Positions 8,831 to 15,804 of a stretch of DNA of 15,804 nucleotides are shown piece by piece (positions within the stretch are counted from its first letter, which is position 1; every line of letters starts with the position of its first letter). Position numbers and translations under genes: made by a program. This stretch comes from Spirogloea muscicola (taxonomy: Eukaryota; Streptophyta; Zygnematophyceae; Spirogloeales; Spirogloeaceae): the NCBI GenBank assembly GCA_009602725.1, contig WELB01000006.1, forward strand, positions 1,212,720 through 1,228,523, written 5' to 3'. The notes under the pieces were generated by a model. It was not told the origin of the DNA. It searched no databases and saw nothing but the letters and a program-made list of their open reading frames with translations.

Positions 8831-9116
8831 ACTTGGCTGCAGACGCCGTCAGCTTCTGCGACTTGTGAGTGCGTTGTCGTACTACATCACGTCGGCGGCT
8901 CGTTCACGTCGATCTGACTCAGACAGCTGACGTGGCCTAACACGTAGACTTCTGCGGTTAAGTCACAGGAACCGTGTGAACTGGACCCTCCGGGATGGGG
9001 GCCCCTCTTCCAAATTAAGGTCGACGCAACCGCTCAACGAAGTGTACTACCACAACGACGGAACGAGAAACAGGCGCTTCCAGATTGACAGCGGTGCCTG
9101 TGAAATAGGAAGCAAG

Positions 9117-9161
9117 GGCTGTGAAAAGCCAGCCCGAACAACTGTGCGAGGCCAGCCCAAC
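9117..9161 (-). repeat. Dispersed GGGCTGGC repeat, two half-units
   Basis: On the minus strand this reads GTTGGGCTGGCCTCGCACAG then GTTCGGGCTGGCTTTTCACA followed by GCCC. It matches the two half-units at 3125-3197 in the same order, with most of the spacer between them missing. Confidence 0.6.
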
Positions 9162-9457
9162 GAGAAAGTGCTCTACCATATGGCGAGCAATTTCTTCTTC
9201 AAGAGCCGGAAGGCGCCTACAACCACACAGCTAGACACGAGACTACCGCAGATGGAAGCTTAGTAACCACGAGTGAGCAGCAGCAAGTCGGAGCAACTCG
9301 CAGCTGGGAAAGAGGCGCCTCGCCTAGACCCAGATGCAGCAGCAAGAGCGCAGCCTGCTCGCAAGTGGAACTGCGTGAGCCAGGGAACGCTCGGAAGAGA
9401 TTGACAGCCGCATTCTCAGTCCTTAGCACTCCGGCTCCTTCAGACGTCGTCCACTCC

Positions 9458-9480
9458 TTTGGGCTGGCCTCTCCCAGCCA
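9458..9480 (+). repeat. Single half-unit of dispersed GGGCTGGC repeat
   Basis: TTGGGCTGGCCTCTCCCAGC matches half-unit 1 at 3125-3146 apart from one or two substitutions. Confidence 0.55.
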
Positions 9481-9734
9481 CCAGCTAATTTGGCCGCGCT
9501 TGCTGCTCAGATTGCCAAGAAGCTGAGACAAGAAGCCATGATATGGGCAGCCTTCAGCAGCTCTTACTGATGCTCCTTACTGGTGGCTGGGCCTCACAAC
9601 TGGAGACGACTTCAGTTCCTAACTCTATTCCCAATATACTTTTTTGTCGCAGCTGACTACTAATTGTACGGCAGGAGTAAGCCCAAAGAGATGCATGAGC
9701 ATGTCTTCAGCGCACAATAAAAAAAGAGGAGCTT

Positions 9735-12700
9735 TCACAAGAGCTTGGCATAGAGGGGTTCACTTGTGGTTGGTGCACTTTGCCCATCCGAGATATCTGC
9801 TATTGAATCAGTCCTACTCGTGCTTGTACCAAAGGCTTCAAGGTTCTCTAGGATGGACAGGACGTCTCTCATGTCCGGCCGCTGGCTTGCACGAAAGGAT
9901 GTGCAAAGCAGGCCTGCTTTGAGCATGCCCACCATGTTGCCAGCCTCTTCCTCCACATGTGGCCTCAAAGTGGCATCTACGTAGTCCGTCAAAGCAGTGC
10001 CTGCTGAGAGCTCCTCTCTCACCCAACTGATGAGGTCGCTTCTGTCATACAAGGGGTCCTGAAAGAAGGGGTCCGTGGGCCTCCTGCCAGTCACAGCTTG
10101 CAGAAGCATAACGCCAAAGCTGAATACATCGCTCTTCTGGCTGGTTCGCCCCAGCTCCATCACGTCGGGTGCCATGTAGCCCACTGTACCTACACATTCA
10201 GCAAAACAGCATGCGCAAGGTGGAAAGCAAGGAACTCTCCGATTATAGAGGTAGCAGCGTCATTTTGTCTAACTGTAGGCAAATGGTGGCCTCATGAACG
10301 ATGAGAACATCTCTGAATTGAAGACTACCAATGGATAACTTGATCTAAGCAACATGATTGGTAAGGCAAGTGCAACATGTGACAGCCCGAGCCTACACAC
10401 GTTGTTTTAGGAGCGAAGTACCAGCCAGAGCACGCAACCATCAGTCGAAGTGGAGTGTGTAACAGAACATCACCCTTGCTGGAAATGCATACCTGCAGCC
10501 ACTGTGGACATGTGGGTGAAGCGGGACTCAAGCAGCCTGGCCAAGCCAAAGTCGGCTACGTGGCCCTCCAGCTCGCTGTCCAGGAGGACGTTTGCAGGCT
10601 TCACATCCCGGTGCACGATTCGTGGCTCGCAGTCAAAATGAAGATACTTAAGGCCACAAGCGGCGCCGGTGAGGATCTTCACTCTGGTCTTCCAGAGGTT
10701 GATGTTGGGGTCGGTGTCGCTGCTTCGCATCAAGAAGCTATCCAGATTGCCGTTTGACATGTACGGGTAGATGAGCAGCACGTCCTGGCTCCTGGCACTA
10801 ATTTGGCCATCGCTTGGCACATAGTAGGCCAGGAGAGGGACGAGATTCCGATGCCGGACTTGGCCCAGAGACCGAACCTCCGCTTGGACTTCCCTCCACC
10901 CCTGAGAGCTATCAGGTGAGAGCTTCTTGACGGCCAGAGTCAGCTTTGTGCTCATACAAGCCCTGTGCAAAGTGCATTACGAGGAGGACTCGGTCAGTAT
11001 CTAAGTTGGGACACGTAAGCAAGAATCTAGACAAGCAAGCCATTCTATGACGCAGGTCATTTTGAGCACACACAGACTACGCCACGTAGACAATCACCTG
11101 TACACCTTGCCGAAGCCCCCCACTCCAAGTATCATCTCATCGCTGAAATTACTGGTGGCATGCAAAATGTCCTCATAAGTGAAGTGCTCGATTGCAGGCC
11201 ACAGAGGAAGGAGCACAAGCTTGCCAGGCTCATCCTCCAAGAGCTTGACTCCATGCCTCTTCCTGAAGAACGACAGAAGAAGCAAGAGGACTGCTGCAGT
11301 AGCTACTGAGCCAAGTGTGATGCCCACAATGGCGCCTGTACCAAGGCCGGAGTGATGGTTTCTGACTGGCTGACTACATGCAGCCAGGGGTGGTCCACAG
11401 AGTCCCAGATTGCCTGCGAAAGAGGAGTTATCAAAGCTGCTCCCCAGGGCTACGGGGATGGTTCCAGTTAAGTTGTTCTTAGAGACGTTGAAGTATGTAA
11501 GGAGGGTGCTCGTGAAAGGTGGTATGGATCCAGTGAGCTGATTGCCGCTAAGGTCGATCGCAGTCAGTTGGGTCTTCGATGCCAGCTGGGGTGGAATGGA
11601 TCCTGTTAGCTCGTTATGGTCGAGGAAAACCTCCTGGAGGTTGAAGTTGGCCACAGCTGGGGGGATGTCACCACTCAGGGCATTAAAGGAAAGCGCCAAT
11701 ATGGAAAGCGATGAAGCGCCAGCAAGGGCTGCTGGGATGGTGGAGCGGAGTTGGTTATAGGAAAGGTCTAGCGTGCCGAGGGCCTGCAGTCGGCCAAGCT
11801 CCGCAGGGATTGCACCCGTCAAATCTGCATTAGCACAAGGTAGCCGTGGAGCTTAGAGCTGAGCCTTCATGATGTCAGCTAATGGTTGCATGCAAATGGG
11901 ACAGGCTGCTAAGCCCTTGCAGAGACAAGATCTGACCAAGAGCAAGGCTGACAAAACGGGTGTATTGCAGCCTTACTATTGTTGTTAGCTAGGAAGACAA
12001 CCAGGTTGGTGCAGTTCCCCAGCTCCGCAGGCATGCTCCCATTGAGCTGATTGCTACTAACATCCAGAATGGCAAGCTTCTGCAACTTGCCCCACGATGC
12101 TGGAATGCCGCCGGATAGGAAGTTCTTGGAGACTTGGAGCGCCGAGAGTCTGCCACTCATCTTCGAGAAGCTGGCCGGAAGTGGGCCGGATAGCCGGTTG
12201 CTTTCAAGGTGCAGATCAAAGAGAGCCGAGCAGTTGGCCAGCGTACTGGGGATATTGCCGGTCAAGCTGCAGGAAGAGAGCCGCAATTCGAGCACGGCCA
12301 GTTGGCTCAGATGCAAGCTCTTCAGCTCACATTACTGGCATAGGATATGAAGAGAGCGTGATATTCGAATATCTGCATCTGGACCTGGACAGCTACAAGC
12401 ACAAAGCACTCATTCAATGTTGGCTTTTGATACAGCTCTGCAAATACATGGGTTTAGGGGGACAGCATGCAAATATGTCTGAACTGGCCTGTTGTTGAAG
12501 AGGAAGAGGCGGACAAGATTCTGGAGTTGCCCAAGCTCCAGTGGGACAGAGCCTGTGAGCCTGCATAGCAGCAAGGGAGCAGGTGAAGGATCACACGTGC
12601 AACTCTAATTCTCATTGTTGTTATTTCTTATTCTGATGCCTGCCGGCATCTCTCGAATGTGGAAGCTAGCTCTGCTCCAAAAGAATGTGCTAGGTTGGCA

Positions 12701-15589
12701 ATAATAGCTGTGTGCCACTTGAGGTGCCTTGCAGGTTGGGATAGGCTTGCACACAGTATGTGGCATGGACATCGTGAGGTCGATGAGACAGGCTGGCTTT
12801 TAATAGTTTGCACTTGGATGCAACTAAACTGGGTCAGATTATATTGAGGGAGGGGAGGAGATGCATCAATAGTTTGGTACTGTGCAAGGTGCTGCTTGCC
12901 TGTTGTTGTAGAGGATAAGGTCCTGGAGCAATGAAGCGGCAGAGAGCTCCGCTGGGATGGACCCCCTGAGGCTGCCCTCTTGCAACACAGAGTTGCCTTC
13001 AGAAGGTCACTGATGCTGCCCTTGCACACCTGCCACTGGCCAAGATGCGGCCTCACGCCAGGCAGTGGATGAACAACCCAAGTAGTGGTAGTAGTCTTTC
13101 ACCCACCTGTTGCCTGAAAGGTCAAGGCTCTTGAGGTTGCTGAGCTGCCCTAGTGTGCCAGGGATTGTACCTGTCAGGCTGCATGCACAGTGGCAGAGCA
13201 AGCAGCTGTAGCCCACATCAAGCAAGCGCCTGCGCTGAAGACATTATTCACTGCACTTTGTCAACAGTAGCTTAGTCAGACAAAGAGAAAAGGAGGTCCT
13301 GCTTACTTGTTCGAGAGGAGCCTGAGCCCTTGCAACTGTGAGCAATTGCCGAGCTCCGGGGGGATCGAGCCTTCCAGCCTGGGCCAGCCGTCGTGAAGCT
13401 TGTATGAGGAAGTGCTTTGCGGCCTGGCAGCTGAGCTACTCAGAAGCACTATTCACTGCAATTTCCTGCTTGATGGTGCTTTTTTATGTACCGATTGTTG
13501 CCGAGGAGAAGGTACTTGAGGTTGTTGCTCAGTGCACCAAGCTCCGCTGGGATTTGTGCCGTCAGTCTATTCATTCATGATCAGGGCAAAGCTGCTGCTG
13601 CAGTCATCAAAAGTGGCACTGAAACGTAATATGCCCGTGCACAGGAGTCGGCGTGCAGGTAGTGGACCAGAAAGTTTGTGGGCATGGGATGCACCTATTG
13701 GTGCTGACGTCAAGCTGCTGCAGCTTGGACAGCCGCCCAAGTTCCGGCGGTATGCCTCCACTCACACTGTTGCCCACAGAGTAACCTGCCGGTCATGACG
13801 GGGCAGAACATTCTGAATAGGATGGAGGGGAGGTAAGGCATGGAAGAACCTGTTCACGGCTATGACAATGTTCTCGAGGTTGGCAAGGTCGCCGAATGCA
13901 GGTGGGATGATGCCGCTCAAGCTGCGAGCACGAGACGGCAAATGCTGGTCAAGTCATTGCAGGCCTGTGCACAAATACTGCAGGGGGGCCAGTGAGGATC
14001 TAGAGGAGGAGGCAAGTGACACGACAATCATAGGTACCTGTTGTTGGGCAGGAAAATCGTCGTCAGGTTGGTCTGTGCCAGTTCAGGGGGGAGGCTGCCC
14101 GTCAGCCTGCACAGAGGATGTGAGATCAGGCTTCAATAAGCTTACGTCTTATGCCGACTGAGACATTCAGACGTTGGCTTCTACCCATTGTCCTGACTGA
14201 CAGAATCTGGTTTCCGAGAGGGCAAGCGGGGTTGGGGCCAAGTGCTGAAAGTACCCATTGTAGCCACCGTGCAGGACCTGGAGGTGCTTCAACCTGGCGA
14301 GCTCCGGTGGTATGGACCCTGTGAGGCTGCAGCAGGGGCCCGGTCATCACCATGAGCTGATGCAAATTGCAGAGTGCATATGCGACCACACAGCTAGAGA
14401 AGGAGGGAACAGGGGAAGGGGGGAGGTGGGCGGGGCGCCATGGCTTGGTGCTTTGAGATGCACTGGCGAGGAGGATGAGCGAGGAGGAGAGCCCCACTTG
14501 TTGGAGCTCAACCAGAGCTGCTCAAGGGACGTGCAATTCGCGAGCTCGGCAGGGATGCTGCCGCTCAGTCTGGCCGTCCAAGCAGTGCATGCATGCGCCA
14601 CAGATGGCAACTGGTGAACGAGGGAGGATGGTGGAGGAGGTACACCAGAATGAAAGATCAAAGAGGGACGAGATCAATTAAGAGGCACGAAGTGCCAGCT
14701 GATCAGAAGGTGCAGAGGAGGAGGTTATAAGAAAAGCCATGAACTGATTGTTCTGGACGCCGAACCACTGCAGCTTCTGCAACCGACCAATCTCTCTGGG
14801 TATGCTGCCCTCCAGCCTGTGGTAATCATGCCTCATGCAGCATGAGTGGTTGCCCAAAGCACACGCTCTAGTCTAAGACACCACCTTTAGCAAGGCTGTT
14901 CAAGCAATAAGACTAAGGACGATGGAAAGAGCTGCACCTGTTGTTGATCATCCAGAGCTGGGTAACGTTGACAAGATTGCCGAGCTCCTGCGGAATTGTT
15001 CCTGTCAACCTGCGCCAGAAGAGGAGGAGGCTCTCAGAGGCTGCCGAGAAAGGGGGACGCGAGCTGGGGGTGAGCTAAGAGCCCGTCGATACGAGTCCTC
15101 TTTGACCTGTTTGTGTTGAGGTAGACTTGAATCAGGTTGGTGCATCTGCCTAACTCTGGCGGGATGATGCCGGAAAACCTGACGGGGACAGAGCCAAAGG
15201 AGGGGCAGAGTAAAGAAGGACAGGGAGGAGCGAGAATGAAGAGAAGGTGACTGTGCAATGTCAGCACCAGGCAGGTCACTCGATACTAAGAGAATCTCAA
15301 GTGGAGAATGAGTATCCTTTGAGTCTAAGCGAAGATGCATATCAAGATGCAGAAGGTGAGGATAACAAGACCGGAGGAAGGAGGGGAGCCCGTTGTGGCC
15401 TGGCCGCTCAACTCGTTGGTGGCAATTGCAAAGAAGGTGAGTTGCTTGAGATTGCCAAGCGATGGCGGCAGGGGCCCAGTGAACTTGTTGAGCTCCAGGT
15501 CCAGAATCTGCAGCTGGCTCAGGTTGCCGACCTCAGGCGCCAATGTTCCCTTAAATTCCAGTCCGCCCCACATGATGCTCGCGACGGCG
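9735..15589 (-). CDS. Leucine-rich-repeat receptor-like serine/threonine kinase, 18 exons seen, 5'-incomplete
   Basis: Exons on the minus strand: 15413-15589, 15107-15178, 14938-15009, 14745-14816, 14498-14569, 14255-14326, 14038-14106, 13850-13921, 13695-13766, 13492-13566, 13307-13378, 13107-13178, 12900-12971, 12489-12560, 11977-12266, 11098-11824, 10493-10962 and 9735-10189 (stop TGA). Phases agree throughout, giving 1,017 residues. About 25 repeats of the plant type (LTGxIPxELGxLxxLxxLxLxxN) are followed by a Cys pair (LCGPPLAAC), a transmembrane helix (GAIVGITLGSVATAAVLLLL, near 11290-11345) and an intracellular kinase. Kinase motifs: GVGGFGKVYR glycine loop, AVKK lysine, IVHRDVKPANVLLD catalytic loop (RD type), ADFGLA metal-binding loop, GTVGYMAPD activation-segment end (Asp where Glu is usual) and RPDM. 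Such proteins sit in the plasma membrane and relay extracellular peptide or steroid signals; the ligand is unknown. The kinase resembles the BRI1/PSKR type by eye. Signal peptide and N-cap are missing: CTAAT followed by GCGCGCAG before 15589 looks like an intron end, so an upstream exon is expected. Confidence 0.94.
12487..12488 (-). other. Candidate GC splice donor (AG/GCCAGT)
   Basis: The single-repeat exon 12489-12560 ends AACAACAG, exactly like its neighbours, but is followed by GC instead of GT. The next exon resumes in the right phase at CTTCCTGCAG/C (12266). Confidence 0.6.
12898..12899 (-). other. Candidate GC splice donor (AG/GCAAGC)
   Basis: The single-repeat exon 12900-12971 ends AACAACAG followed by GCAAGC, very close to the known GC-donor consensus AG/GCAAGT. 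The next exon begins in phase at 12560. Confidence 0.7.
14405..14435 (+). other. G-quadruplex-type motif inside a receptor-kinase intron
   Basis: Five G-runs of three to six bases separated by one to four bases lie on the plus strand, opposite the coding strand. They fall in the intron between exons 14498-14569 and 14255-14326. Confidence 0.6.
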
Positions 15590-15804
15590 CTGCGCGCCAC
15601 CAATTAGAAGTGATATGTAAGAAGAGGCTGGTGGCAGCGTTCAATAAGAGAGCGGAGGGCAGCTGCTCAAACCATCAATTAAGTATAGTAGGCTGAAGGC
15701 GCAAATCCATGGGGACTGGTGAGCTTGGGGGCAAGGGCGAGGGAGGGAGGGGAGAAAGCGAGGAAAGATTATTTAGAGAGAGGAAGTGGGGCAGGATGGG
15801 GGGG
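15590..15804 (-). other. Upstream region of the receptor kinase: probable intron and unresolved 5' exon
   Basis: On the minus strand the sequence before 15589 has a branch-point-like CTAAT and a GCGCGCAG acceptor, preceded by pyrimidine-rich sequence. An ATG at about 15710 in a fair context (CCCCATGG) opens only 11 codons before a stop and does not splice in phase to the next exon. I therefore cannot place the signal-peptide exon. Confidence 0.45.
15727..15752 (+). other. G-quadruplex-type motif near the receptor-kinase 5' end
   Basis: Five G-runs (GGGGG, GGG, GGG, GGG, GGGG) with loops of 3, 3, 1 and 1 bases lie on the strand opposite the gene, within a long purine-rich stretch that extends to the window edge. 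Confidence 0.7.

Larger units (their letters stand above)
8831..9734. other. Spacer between receptor kinase 3' end and membrane-protein 5' end
   Basis: Both flanking genes are on the minus strand, so this holds the 3' flank of the kinase gene and the promoter and 5' leader of the membrane-protein gene. Copies of the dispersed GGGCTGGC repeat occur at 9117-9161 and 9458-9480. No supported coding exon is seen; an open stretch around 8976-9263 (plus) lacks any recognisable domain. Confidence 0.55.

Noticed and set aside
8976-9263. Open frame of 95 codons on the plus strand
   Set aside because: Overlaps the dispersed repeat, has no domain, and lies in the promoter side of the minus-strand membrane-protein gene.
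9714-9726. AATAAAA on the plus strand as a polyadenylation signal
   Set aside because: It is on the wrong strand for both neighbouring genes, which are on the minus strand.
12051-12498. Plus-strand open frames across the LRR exons
   Set aside because: Antisense shadows of the receptor-kinase exons; no plausible splice structure or domain.
15674-15709. ATG at about 15710 (minus) as the receptor-kinase start
   Set aside because: The frame stops after 11 codons with no in-phase donor to the exon at 15589, and it encodes no signal peptide.

Overview
This window is nuclear DNA from a photosynthetic eukaryote of the green lineage. Every gene is broken by many short introns of about 80-390 bases. 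Most start with GT and end in (T/C)GCAG. One gene encodes TL29, a protein known only from green plastids, and another is a plant-type leucine-rich-repeat receptor kinase. GC-rich coding exons, compact introns and this gene mix suggest a green alga or early-diverging streptophyte, but the sequence does not name the species. All gene models were spliced by eye, and each was checked for intron phase from exon to exon.

Layout, left to right. (1) 1-1942, plus strand: the 3' nine exons of TL29 (APX4), a non-catalytic ascorbate-peroxidase-like protein of the thylakoid lumen; its 5' end lies outside the window. (2) 1943 to about 3500: AT-richer spacer with no supported gene. It holds members of a short dispersed repeat and a 177-bp inverted-repeat (MITE-like) element. 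(3) 3780-5571, plus strand: a protein with three CCCH zinc fingers, probably RNA-binding. Its N-terminus is obscured by GCC/GGC triplet tracts and an ambiguous base. (4) 5572-6261: convergent 3' flanks. (5) 6262-8830, minus strand: a seven-exon gene for a predicted 538-residue membrane protein of a family I do not recognise. (6) 8831-9734: spacer with more copies of the dispersed repeat. (7) 9735-15589, minus strand: an 18-exon LRR receptor-like kinase of at least 1,017 residues. Its N-terminal exon or exons (signal peptide) are unresolved or beyond 15804.

The genes do not form a functional cluster; this is ordinary eukaryotic gene neighbourhood. The most unusual structure is in the receptor kinase. 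Thirteen successive leucine-rich repeats each sit in their own 69-75 nt exon with all introns in the same phase. They are followed by two long exons carrying about ten repeats without introns. Two consecutive introns at the boundary appear to use GC-AG splice sites, and one of them contains what looks like a leftover half-repeat. The unrecognised membrane protein and the short dispersed repeats are the other points most worth checking. I found no tRNA, rRNA, CRISPR array or prokaryotic-type operon.
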